Shown in pieces: positions 37,715 to 48,539 of a DNA stretch of 64,000 nucleotides. The stretch is taken from positions 19,725,567 to 19,789,566 of the forward strand of contig CM012953.1 in assembly GCA_000181795.3 (NCBI GenBank), read 5' to 3'. A program made the translations under genes and the position numbers. Under the pieces are notes generated by a model. The model was not told the DNA's origin. It searched no databases and worked only from the letters and a program-made list of their open reading frames with translations. Numbering within the stretch: the stretch's first letter is position 1; every line of letters starts with the position of its first letter. The DNA is from Trichinella spiralis. Lineage: Eukaryota > Nematoda > Enoplea > Trichinellida > Trichinellidae.

Positions 37715-38760
37715 TTATAATTTTTCGGAATCTTCAGGTTTATCTTCCTTTCCAGCGGCCTCATTTGGCAGATCTTCCTCATTCTAAAATGACAATTCTT
37801 AAAACATCTACTTTCATCATCATGTTCCAATATACCTTAAAGTAGACAACGGTAAATTCCTTCTCATCAATTATTATAATTTAATTTATTATAAATATAA
37901 AATGAATAAATTAGGAGATAATTTTAATATAAAATTATTTGTCAATTGAAAAAAGCATGATAGAAAAATGTTCTAAATACATGGTTATTTTGTATTTTAA
38001 TTCCATCTCGATTTATGTTCATTAGAAGAAAAAAGAAGATAAATAACTGAAGATAATTTTAATAAAGAGAATGGAAATGAAAATAGTTTACCTGCTTGTT
38101 TTTGCCTTTTTTGTCGTCTGCACTGGTGGATTGAAGATCTTTTGAAGATTCTTTAATTGTAAGGTGGTTATTCGAGGGAAAAGTTTCGTTGAAGTACTGA
38201 CGGGCAATGATCGCCTCATTAGCATAATGCTCAGCGCGTTTTCGTTCAAAATCCATCTTCTTTTGTTCCACCATATCAGACGATGTTACAACGTTGGTGG
38301 TATTCACTTTGTCAGTTGTGGAAGTTGCATTTTCAGACCGCCATGTGGAAGTGAACGTTTGCGATTGACAAGCGTCAGGAATATTCTCTTCTTTCTAAAA
38401 TGAATAATAATTTAAATTAAATCGTTATTTGTTGTTTACCATTGTTTTTACCTTATCGTCAATCCACATTGTTGGTGGTTCTATCGGGGCACAGCAGTCA
38501 AAGCGTATCCCTTTGCTGCGTGGCAAGCTGAGCAAATTTAGTTCGTCAAAAAATGCACGCATCGCCACGCGACCAAAATTGATTCGTTGCATGTGTACCC
38601 ATTCGAGAAACGGCATTGACAGCAAAAACAAGACAATACCGCCCAACATGCAAAAATTTAAATATCTTTCACAAACCAACAAAATAAACAAATAGACGGC
38701 AAACATCAGCAGACTAGGAGCCAAATCTGTGTTGGAAATTTTCAACAGACGAGAACCCAT
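37715..38760 (-). CDS. Two-span membrane protein with a PP1 inhibitor-2-like motif
   Basis: Three exons (38760-38452, 38394-38092, 37783-37715) join in phase to 226 aa. The N-terminal part has two close hydrophobic segments (about residues 13-32 and 36-52), then a hydrophilic, acidic, Lys-rich tail. The tail contains KKMDFERKRAEHYANEA, which resembles the HYNE region of protein phosphatase inhibitor-2 (FExKRxxHYNE), the part that lies over the PP1 active site in that family. KGIRF before the tail is a faint echo of the inhibitor-2 KGILK motif. The overall family is not recognised, so the phosphatase link is only a lead. The start is 187 nt downstream of the PIG-U stop on the same strand, and an acceptor (CATGCAG) directly precedes its ATG, so the two may share one primary transcript. 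Confidence 0.7.
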
Positions 38761-38947
38761 CCTGCATGCACGCGAGCAACACAACAATAAAGATCAACGA
38801 ATTTTTTCCCATTCACTGTGAAAGCGGATGTTTTAAAGCACTTTAAACTTTCGAAATTTTAAATTTAACTTTAAAATGCACAAGACGGACAATTCAAAAT
38901 TTATTTCTAATAATTTATACATATTTAATTTACACAATCAATTTTCA

Positions 38948-39358
38948 TCATTCCAATACGTATACTCCATTTTCGCCATCGATTAGCATGCTTTCACCGT
39001 GACGAAGACAAAAGCATCTTTTAAAATGTGCTTGAAGAAAGTCACTAATTAAAAATACCTGAAAATAAATAAATAAAATAAACATTTTTTTCATTAAATA
39101 CTCTTACTTGAGAAGCTAGCTTACTTGCGCAACTAGATAGACCAAAGTAACAGCAAAGAAAAAATTCGCATTCGCTGAACCCTGGTCAATCCATAAATAC
39201 CACATTACAGGACTCAATACCATGCAAGTAAACCACGTGAACAATATCAAATATCTATATTGCATATCTAAATTACAAGAAAAAATATATGAAATTGAAA
39301 AAATATTTTCACCGCATTGACAATTCTAATAAATTTTATTTCGCTTTCACGTGATGCA

Positions 39359-39392
<34 letters not shown>

Positions 39393-41084
39393 GTACGCAT
39401 GCATGTATATATAGAAATATTGTACAGTTTTATAGCATTACATTAAATTTATAATGAATTATGATCAGTTTCAACTATTTCAATGAAATACTTACAACGA
39501 AATAAATGAGCAAAACAAGGTACCAGGCTGTATGCAACGGCAAAGTCGGCTATTGAGGGGTAAGATTTGAACAAAGTAGTTATCAACAGTTGTATATAAA
39601 TGAGAAAAAAAGCATCTTTCCTGGAATAAAAGAGAATAAATTAAAAATATTCAAACATTTAATTTGTGCAAGAAGCTGTAGATGAAACAAAAAATGAATA
39701 ATCTCCTTTTTACCTTAAATTAATAGCCAATGGAATTGTATAAATGAAAGGGCAGAGGTGAAAGACGAACAAGAAAAATAGTCGAAAATGATCAAACATT
39801 TCCACAAAATAATACCAGTAAAGGCCAAAGTTTGGGGTCAAGTCGGATAAAGTCAATCTGAAATTAAAATCAAAGGTAAAAAATCGCCCCGAATGTTGCT
39901 TGCTGTTGCTATTTACACTGCCCCAATGGTGCTGTTCAGAAATGACCAATCTCCGAAACATAAGTACGACAGCAAAGCAAAACAGCCCAAACATTGGAGG
40001 AAAAATAAATTTAAATACATCACTCTTTTCCAATCAAAATGCCCATCCTGCATAAAAAATCGAAAACAAATAAACACACAATAAGCATGATTCTGCAATA
40101 AAATCAAAACATACTTGTGAAATAAATAAGAAAACAGGTATAATCAGAGTAGCAAAATAAACATCGACAAACAGAAGCATGGTGAGAAAAAATATGCAAA
40201 GCACAGACTTCCCTAGAAATAAAACAACAATAATAAAGTAAAAATAATGCAAAGTAGAAATTTTATATCGTTATCATACTTTGGATAAAGCAAAACAATA
40301 CGCAAGACAAAAGACAGTTCGTGATCGTAGATGTTGTTTTTGCAACTGTGCTCAGTATTACAACAGGATTAAATAAATAGCTAAAAAACAAGCGTGTTGA
40401 TTTATTACAAAATATCTAATGTAAAATTATGTACCATAAAAATACAAGCTGGGACATTTTCGTATTTTCATTTTCATTCAGAAAAAGATGCTTAGTGTTC
40501 GGGGCAAACTGGGATTTTTGCAAATTTTCAGTAGAATGCTAAAATCATAAATAAACAGATAATAAAATTATTAAAAAAAACAACAACATACTTTCTTCAA
40601 ACGATACAAGTAAGTTGCATTGGATAATAAAAACGCTGCAATAATATCCAAAAGCTAAAAATATCAATAATGTCGCTGGTTTTAAAATAATACGTAGTTA
40701 AGAACAAAATTTTGATTACGCAAAACAAGAATGGCGTAAACCAAGATGCACTGCGATCAATAAAGTTAAACATGATCAATAGTATGGGATTCTATAATAA
40801 TCTTATGAATGAACAAATGAATTTGAAAATAATTCACCTACGCAATGAACAGCATCTCCAGCATATGGTGAAAATCCAGCATTTTGCAATGCAAAAGCTT
40901 CTTTAACTGAAATAAAATTCATCAAACAACTTTAATCAGAAAAAATAAAAATACCTCTTATCCAGCTATTAAACGGAGTGCTAATTTCAACACGAGTTTC
41001 TAAAAATTCGACTAAACCACAAAGCGACAATATCGTGCGCAGTAAAATGGCTAAGCATATGTAGAAAAATTCTTTAGTTGACAT
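38948..41084 (-). CDS. PIGU: PIG-U, GPI transamidase complex subunit
   Basis: Twelve exons (41084-40955, 40906-40842, 40791-40720, 40654-40592, 40538-40435, 40380-40280, 40212-40115, 40047-39917, 39857-39714, 39620-39496, 39267-39125, 39058-38948) join in phase to 428 aa, near the 435 of the human protein. It is highly hydrophobic with many membrane spans. Conserved blocks match PIG-U/Cdc91: EISTPFNSW near the N-terminus, YLFNPVVILSTVAKT, LSDLTPNFGLYWYYFVEMFDH, FIYTIPLAINLR, FKSYPSIADFAVA and GSANANFFFAVTL. It sits in the endoplasmic reticulum membrane as part of the complex that attaches GPI anchors to proteins. The ATG follows a TTTAAG acceptor at about 41092. The DNA around it has an (AT)n run inside the last but one region (about 39359-39386). 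Confidence 0.95.
39359..39386. repeat. (AT)n microsatellite in a PIG-U intron
   Basis: A run of about 14 AT dinucleotides within the intron between 39267 and 39496. Similar short AT runs occur near 7310-7325, 8698-8712, 23262-23279 and 48042-48062. Confidence 0.8.
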
Positions 41085-42711
41085 TTTCCTTCTTAAATCC
41101 AAATCTTTCTCAGGAAGCCATTATATCTATATCAATATCAATATCAATTTTTGAACTGAAATAACAAAAAATGAATAACAATAAAATATTTGAAATAAAC
41201 CTTTCGTTATTTTTATTATTCACATTGAATTTAATTAACTTATATATGATTTAAGTATATTAAATAATTATAAAACGAATCTGCAATACAATGCAATCTG
41301 TAAAATACTGCAAACTGAATTATAAACACTATAACTTTGTAAAATAAACCTGTAAAAGCGACAAACAACCTCATGTAACTTTTTCTCTTGTCTTGAATAG
41401 TTATTCAGTTGAAAATATGATATGCTATTACAATGTGAGTAAAATGAAAGTGGCATAAGCAAACTTGAAAAAGTAGGATAAAGAGAAAGTCAAAAAATAC
41501 AATACAATACAATACAATATATTAATCTTCGATTACAAAACATTGATTAAGAAAAAATAAATAAGATATTCATATATATTTTGAATAGCATTGACATTTA
41601 ACAAGACATTCATTTCATGAAAAATTATAAATCACTTTAAATGGGTATATAAAAATTTCTAAACAAAATATGAAAGCTACAGTATACAATATGAATGCAA
41701 GTATTTTCATTGCAATATTTCAAAAAATCTTGAAAGAAATTTTATCAAAATAAATAAATAATTCATAAAACCTAAATATATTATTTATGTCTTTTAACTA
41801 TGCATTTTAATTAATCCGTTGTTATATGTTAATTCTAAATTTGAAAGCGTAATCTAGTTAAAAGTTAAAATCAGTTCTGTTAATGTTATCTATATCTTGT
41901 AAAACGTATTAATTTGAATAAAATTTATTAATGAAAAGTAGCAAACTAATAAATTTTCATATATGTGAGTATGACATTTTATTAACGTTTCAGTTTTATT
42001 TATAATTTTAAGAGAATTTTTAAAATCAGCATTAACGTCATTATACGAAGCAAAGGCTTCTGCAAAATTGCTTCTTTTAAAAATAATCGTCATATAATTC
42101 TTGCTAATTATCAGTTTGACCAAATGAATGTAACTAACTTTATTAAGTATTTTTTTAAAATAAATTTAAAAAATACCAGCTAAACGTAGCTTTGCAAAAT
42201 AATGCTGCAACATTTTTACACGCTTTAGCTGATAGTTTATAACTCAAGTACATTTCTAAATAAATATTTTTCACGAAAAAAATAATAAAATGGAATTTAC
42301 TGAAAACTTTTATCACGCCATATTTGAATTGAATATCAAAGGAACAAATCACTCTGATTGTTCAAACATTCCGAATGGAGAATAAATAATTTTAAACTGT
42401 CATTTTCATACATTTTTCATTGATAAAGACACATGATAAATAAATGCAAAGGGTGTGATGAAAACTTCATTCTTTTTTTTTGGAACATAAATATCATCGT
42501 GGCATTTTGAAAAATCAAAAGTTAGAGATCGAAATCATTGAATGAAATAATGAAAACTGAAATCTTGTTAAACAAATTCATATGCATCTTGCAAAAAATA
42601 ATATTCACTTAATTGTCAAAACAAAATATATTTAAAAAATAAAAAAAACAATATTATGAGAAAATAAAGCTACGCAGATTGAAATTCATGCATTAAGACA
42701 TTTTACCGAAA
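41085..42711. other. Intergenic, with an AATAC pentamer run
   Basis: 1.6 kb, AT-rich. A short direct repeat of the pentamer ACAAT (AATAC-type) lies at about 41497-41520. A similar pentamer-rich patch occurs at about 61724-61757 next to the transposon island. No gene is supported. Confidence 0.5.
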
Positions 42712-43698
42712 TCATATCCCAGATGTACACTTTTTGACAAAATTTTTAGTAATCGTTGGCAGTTCGGGTTCACGAACAATAAACTTATGACCATATTTCT
42801 TCGTACGACTAAATTCTTTAAATGTGGAATCTCGATCAGCAGAAAGAGCCGCTTCATGAAGTTGCCTTGCTAGTTGAGAAGGAATAATGTTATCATCTTC
42901 TGCGTGTAAAATCAATATTGGACAATAAACATTTTTTATATGCTCATCCGATTTAAAATGGACATTGTATTTCAAAAGTGGATATGTGAATATTTCCGCA
43001 AACCATGGATGCCAGCGATACATAGATGTAAATGGATGATTTTTTACAGCATCAAACATATTATTAAATGGTGCTTCTAAAACTAATCCAAGTGGACAAT
43101 TGCCGGATAAGCAAAGATCGGCAGCAAACCGAGTAGCAACAGCAGTACCTAGAGAATGACCCCAAAATAATACTGAAGTTCGATTTGAATGAGTTCTTAT
43201 CCATTGATAAACCGTATGTGCATCTTTGTTCATACCTTCTTCCGAAGCACTTCCAGTAGAATCAGCAAAGCCTCTGTAATCAAATGCCACAACATGATAA
43301 TTCAACTCTGTAAAAATGTTATATAATTGAATTCGATGACTAGCACAGCGACTCCATGTGTTTCCATGAAAATATAAAACAACTGGATAACGTTCATCAT
43401 CAAAAACAGTACCAAATTCTTTTTCATTGAGAACAGACGATTCATGAAGTGATTTTGGCAACATGTGCCATACGCCCAATTTAATACCATCAGAACTAGT
43501 CAGATAAAAATTTCTGCTATCATATTTCACTCCATAAGCTCGAGGATCACTATAATTAGTAAAAGGCCAATTCACAGCTGACATAAAGATCAATGATAAT
43601 TCAATATTTGGAAACAGATATAAAAGTAGTGGTACAATGCCATAGAGAAAAACTAAAAAGGATCCTGCTAGTAGAGTTGTTTGACAAATCGTACCCAT
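42712..43698 (-). CDS. ABHD12: ABHD12-like serine hydrolase (lysophosphatidylserine lipase family), intronless
   Basis: A single frame of 328 aa. The N-terminal segment (residues about 8-30) is a membrane anchor. The alpha/beta-hydrolase fold follows: YFHGN (oxyanion region), FDYRGFADSTG, the nucleophile elbow WGHSLGTAVATR with the catalytic Ser, LEAPFNNM, LHAEDDNIIP with the acid, and KYGHKFIVREPELP with the catalytic His. The spacing and the ending PELP..T.NFV are those of ABHD12, which hydrolyses lysophosphatidylserine and monoacylglycerols at the endoplasmic reticulum. The complete triad predicts activity. It has no introns, unlike most genes around it. Confidence 0.92.
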   Translation of the reverse strand: MGTICQTTLLAGSFLVFLYGIVPLLLYLFPNIELSLIFMSAVNWPFTNYSDPRAYGVKYDSRNFYLTSSDGIKLGVWHMLPKSLHESSVLNEKEFGTVFDDERYPVVLYFHGNTWSRCASHRIQLYNIFTELNYHVVAFDYRGFADSTGSASEEGMNKDAHTVYQWIRTHSNRTSVLFWGHSLGTAVATRFAADLCLSGNCPLGLVLEAPFNNMFDAVKNHPFTSMYRWHPWFAEIFTYPLLKYNVHFKSDEHIKNVYCPILILHAEDDNIIPSQLARQLHEAALSADRDSTFKEFSRTKKYGHKFIVREPELPTITKNFVKKCTSGI

Positions 43699-45568
43699 TT
43701 CTTAAATAAAAAGAACACATTATTATTAAACAGAAAATTCAAAACATAAAGTTTAATATTATAAAGAAGATATTTTAAATATACAACCATTAAAAATTAC
43801 CATAATTCAACTATTTAGAAATAATTCTATAGGTGAAAGTATATCTGAAAATCAAGCTGTGTCATAAAATAAAAAAGTTCAACATATTTGATAAGGAGTG
43901 ATAATAAAAAAATAATTAAAATATTTAAACAAATATTTATTATTTATCATGTTTGTACATGTTCCTTTTAGTTATTCTGTAATAAAAAAACTATGATTTC
44001 ATTTATGATGAGTAATAAATTTTAAAACGATGTAAAATCTACCAGTATGTTAATGATTTTTAATTCAGTGTAATTTGTATGAAATTTTGTGCGAAAAATA
44101 AAATTTCATGAGAATATACCAGCGTAAATATATGGATAGCCATAAAGTAAAAAATGCAATGCAACTTGATGTTTATTTAATTTTTAAATCATTTTTAAAA
44201 GTTGCATATTGGTAAGCATAAATGCATAATAAACATGAATTAATAAGCATAAATATTTGCAATACAAAACCAAATGCAAAGCTATTTATTAAAATGCCAG
44301 TTATATAAATATTATAATGCCGTTTTTTGCTTTGTTTCATTAAATTTAATACAAATTGCATTTTTACTTGATAATTGTTAACGGTCGAAACATTTACAGT
44401 AACTTATTCAAGGTCGGCTGTAAGTTATTCTTATTAAAAAATTTGTGAATAATAATTGTTATTATTCAACACTATTGCGTTGAAGTATTGTTTAAAGGCT
44501 TATATTATTTAATTACAAAATTCGGCTAATTTAGTGATTCTTATTTTTACAGTTATATATTTATATGTATATCTGTATATATGTATGGTTGTAGATTGAA
44601 GTTTGCCTTGACCGTTACTTTCTTTCATTTATTGAATTTATACTAGACATCATACTTTCTGTGCATCATGTAAATGTTGTTATGGATTCCAGTGCACGTA
44701 AATTCAAATTTATTTTAGTTTAAATTTTCCTTTTTATGTGATACATTGTAAAATTCACTTTAAAAAGAATAATTTACTATTTTCATTCGATTTAAATACA
44801 ATAAATATATATTTTATATACGTATAAATAAACAAAATATTTTATTCTAATGGATTGAAAGTGTTTTTTTTATTTTTGTAACGAACGAAAGCTTTGTTTT
44901 TTCTATTATTTACGGTTGTCATACGTCTATTATTCTTGTTTAGTTTTTATTCCAGACAAACTTCAATGAAAATACAAAATCTTTTGACTTTTGGAAGCCC
45001 CTGTTTTTGTCGTCAGCGATCTTTGATTGATGTTTTAATTTATAATTATATATAAATATGGATATACGTATAGTGAACTTCCTTGTTGGGTCATGTTGGG
45101 GTTAGATTGTTTGTTTGCTGTCGCCTTGGGTTGCAATTGGAAACAGTGTACGGCAGCCGACAGTCGTTAATTTCAATTCCATTGTGTAACAAATGCTGTA
45201 GCAAGTTCTTTTGCTTTTCTTTTTGTATAGTCTGTTTGATGGTAGATAGGATGCAGGGTGATGGTAGTCTCTTCTCAGCTGTGCACGTTCTTCAACGTTC
45301 AACTACAGTAGATATTTTATATTGCTACTACATCCATCATTATTTTCACATTTTACGTTTGTATATTTCAATCGAAACTTCTTTGGAATAAAACTGAACA
45401 ACATATAATGGGCGTTCATCATTTTCATATTCAAATTTAAGTTTACATCACGGCATTTGATTTTTAATGCTTTGATATGTATTAACTTGTGAGAACATTT
45501 ATGCGCATTGATAACGTTTTGTTTTTATTATTACATTAAATTTTAATAATCATTTTTCATCTGAAGAA
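43699..45568. other. Divergent intergenic region ABHD12 / cytochrome b5
   Basis: 1.9 kb. Most is AT-rich. A more balanced patch at about 45060-45310 carries a 102-codon open frame on the plus strand, but it has no recognisable domain and an improbable composition. It is more likely promoter or 5' transcribed sequence of cytochrome b5. Confidence 0.45.
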
Positions 45569-46204
45569 ATGGCAGCAAAGCGAACATTTAGTCGGAAAGA
45601 AGTGGAAGAGCACAACAGCAAACAATCCACTTGGTTAATTATGGAAAATAAAGTTTATGATGTGACAAAATTTTTGGAAGAAGTATTATTTTAAAAATAT
45701 GAAATTTTCATTTATTTTTAATATTATCATTTTGAACTGTAGCATCCAGGTGGAATTGAAGTACTTTTGGAACAAGCTGGCCGAGATGCAACAGAAAGTT
45801 TTGAAGATATCGGCCATTCTAACGATGCACGAGAGATGCGAGATCAATATTATATTGGAGATATTGTTGAAGTATTTTTCTGATTCATGTTTTTTAAATC
45901 AAAAATATGTTATTTTTTTGTATCTGCATTTCAGAATGAGCATAAACATTTTCAACGTACGGTATGTTGAGAAATAATTAATTTGACTTAATTGATTACT
46001 TTTCATTTTTTCAGAGCAGTGCGACATTGACAAAATCAAGTCCATCGATATTCAATTCGTAAGATAGAAATGCTTTTTTAACTGTTTTTCATTTTTCTAT
46101 TTTCCAATAGAACATGGTCAAATTGGCTAATTCCTGCAGCAGCTGCTGTAATAGTGGCATTATCTTACAGGGCTATTGTTGCTTTTATAAAAGGATCTAC
46201 TTAA
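45569..46204 (+). CDS. CYB5A: Cytochrome b5, tail-anchored
   Basis: Exons 45569-45682, 45743-45871, 45935-45961, 46015-46058 and 46111-46204 join in phase to 135 aa. The heme domain has the cytochrome b5 signature [17 protein letters not shown] (first axial His) and [13 protein letters not shown] (second axial His). The preceding block [15 protein letters not shown] is also typical. After a short linker a C-terminal hydrophobic helix ([13 protein letters not shown]...) serves as the endoplasmic reticulum tail anchor. It donates electrons to desaturases, P450s and other acceptors. Length and architecture are normal. Confidence 0.95.
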
Positions 46205-46568
46205 TGATATTTTTTAAATGAAACTAGAATGATTTGATTTAAAACAACTGTTACTGAAATTATGTTTTAATTTTTATTTAGAATGTTTATATGCAAATAT
46301 CAACATTGATTTAAAACAATGTTCAGTGTATTCATGAATTTCCTGAAATGATTCCAGTTTATTAAGAAATTAACAAATAAATGTAAAAGAATAATTAATA
46401 TTCCCACAGTGTTATGTATCAAATTCTTCACATGGTTTGTTTATTTCGTTTTGTGCTAGTTGAAACCAGTTTTGAAATTTAGAACATATTTTGAAAAAAA
46501 ATAAATACTAAGGAATAGAAAAGAAGCGTATCTTGTACATTTCAGGAATGCAGTGAATTAGCGCGATA
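46205..46568. other. Gap between convergent genes
   Basis: 364 nt with the 3' ends of cytochrome b5 (+) and the HAUS4-like gene (-). Nothing else is seen. Confidence 0.5.
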
Positions 46569-47905
46569 TTAGTTGCTATGATTTTCATAAATATCTTTAA
46601 TAGTCCATTGTAATAAATTAGTATCTTCTTTTAGTTTTTTATATTCTTGAAAAAGTTTTGCATATTTAGGATCTTTTATAAGCTGTTTGTATTCTTGCAA
46701 CTCTTGCTCTTTATTGAGTAATTGTAATTTTAATTGTACAGTCTGCGCATCATATTCAGCACTTAAATAAGCAAGATAAAAATATTCGTATAAATAAATA
46801 AGTATTTTTACATCTTACCATTGTCTTTGGATAGATTGAATTTTATCCGCCGTGTAGATTTTGCTTGATAATTTGTACTGTATTAATCTGAAGAGTTAAT
46901 TTTCTTCAAAAACGAAAAATAAGGAAAAGCTTGACTCACTTTCTTTTGGCGGCAAGATTTTCTGTATGGTTGTTTAGTAGATTTATTTTCATCGACGTTT
47001 TGCTATTTTCTGGGGATGAGCAAATTTGGAGAAAATTCGAACCAATAGTTCGATTTTCATCAAATAGCTGAAAACAATGGAACTTACCCATTGATGGTGT
47101 AATAAACTGATATTTTTTTACCTTATTTAACTTCTGCCAGAGTTTCATCAAATGAAAATATTGATCATAGAAAGCTTTGGAATATTGCTGGCAATTCTGA
47201 CAAAATATCGTACACGCCATGATCACTACAGTTTGTAATTTTGTAGGTAGTATGGTGAATTTCAATTAAGCGTCTTATAGAAATAAGAAATTTCAATTCA
47301 TCCTATTTTATTACCATCATCATTTGTAATGCTGAACAATGGTTTTTTAGCTGCAGATGTTATGGCAAAAAGTTTTCTTTCTAAATTGCTGATAAATTCC
47401 ATAATTTCTTTAATACATCGTTCTAATAAATCTTTTTCTATCTAAGAAAATTATCATCAACGTTTAATTAAAAAATGACAAACGGTAGTACTTTTTCAAA
47501 TTCATAGGAAATGCTGATGTTCGTAGGAAATTCTTTCTTTATATTGTTTAATTCCAAAAGTGAAAAAAGGGAATATGTCTACAAACTTACTTTCAAAAAT
47601 GAATAAACAAATTAATTTTTTAATGTAAATTACTGTTTTCAGCTTTACAGCTTGCAAAGTTTGAGCAATGAACATATTTTTATAATAGATTCCTCGTACC
47701 TGTTTTAAGGATTTTTCCAGCTATAAAACGAGCATATTTCATGCAAATTTTTATTAAAGAAATCACTTACGCTTTCTTCCTTTAATTTTAATTCCATTGT
47801 AAGCCCATTTTCACATAGTTCCTTCAACAAATGATCAATAAGGGAACAGAAAATTGGAAAGTCTTCAAAGTAGTGTTGTTTTGATAGATGCACGATAATA
47901 TCCAT
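46569..47905 (-). CDS. Candidate HAUS4 (augmin complex subunit), coiled-coil protein
   Basis: Eight exons (47905-47771, 47720-47700, 47578-47492, 47441-47315, 47225-47122, 47067-46940, 46887-46819, 46761-46569) join in phase to 287 aa. The last 85 residues are coiled coil. Remembered human HAUS4 ends with a pattern of Tyr-Thr-x-x-Lys, a long coil, then EYxxLKxxTxxxxW before the terminus. Here the same order appears: IYTADKIQ, a coil, LFQEYKKLKEDTNLLQW and IKDIY. The N-terminus (HYFEDFPIFCSLIDHL...ENGLTMEL) also resembles the HAUS4 start (PYFSKLLLNL...ESGLSLTL). Augmin nucleates microtubules on existing microtubules in the spindle. Identity is from pattern matching only, and another coiled-coil protein is possible. 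A TTTTAG acceptor precedes the ATG by 18 nt. Confidence 0.6.
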
Positions 47906-48539
47906 AATTTATATTGTTAATCTAAAAGGTTTACAAAATTCAAATATTTTTACATGATGTTAAAAACAAAGATTATAAATTGCATTCAAACAGTAAAACG
48001 CATTTCATCACGCAAGGCAACACCTTCAAACCAAAAATATATGTATATATATATATATATATGTAATAAATAATTCAAGCTGTTCAGCAAACTCATATAA
48101 AGTAAACGTTCCTTACGGCATTTCATCCGTGTTCCTTTTGTTTTCTTATTCATCAGCTTTTGTTAGACTTACATGGCTACTCAGATGACTGAATACTGCT
48201 TCATTTACACATGGACTCAACCTGTTTTGTTGCACTATGCACAGCAACCACATTTTGAAAATAATTTATTTTTATATGTATTTTCTTCTAAACACAACAT
48301 TCAAATAAAAATAAATAAATTTTGGCTAAAATATTCCACATAATATGCAAATATTAAACACGATGAAGATAATAATTAAGATCAGTTAGTCAATTTCTCG
48401 TGATTGCTTACAGTACATCGTATTTATACCTGAATTTCCTTTTCTGTATGACATTTTCTTATTCGTGTTAAGTTTGTTTTTGAACATCACAGAAATATTT
48501 TGTCTGTTTTTATGCATTGTAAGTAAAGCAACAAAAGCC
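47906..48539. other. Divergent intergenic region HAUS4-like / GLE1-like
   Basis: 634 nt between divergent starts. An (AT)n run lies at about 48042-48062. Nothing else is recognised. Confidence 0.5.

Noticed and set aside
45083-45391. 102-codon plus-strand frame upstream of cytochrome b5
   Set aside because: Cys/Tyr/His-rich translation without domain similarity; better explained as promoter or leader sequence.
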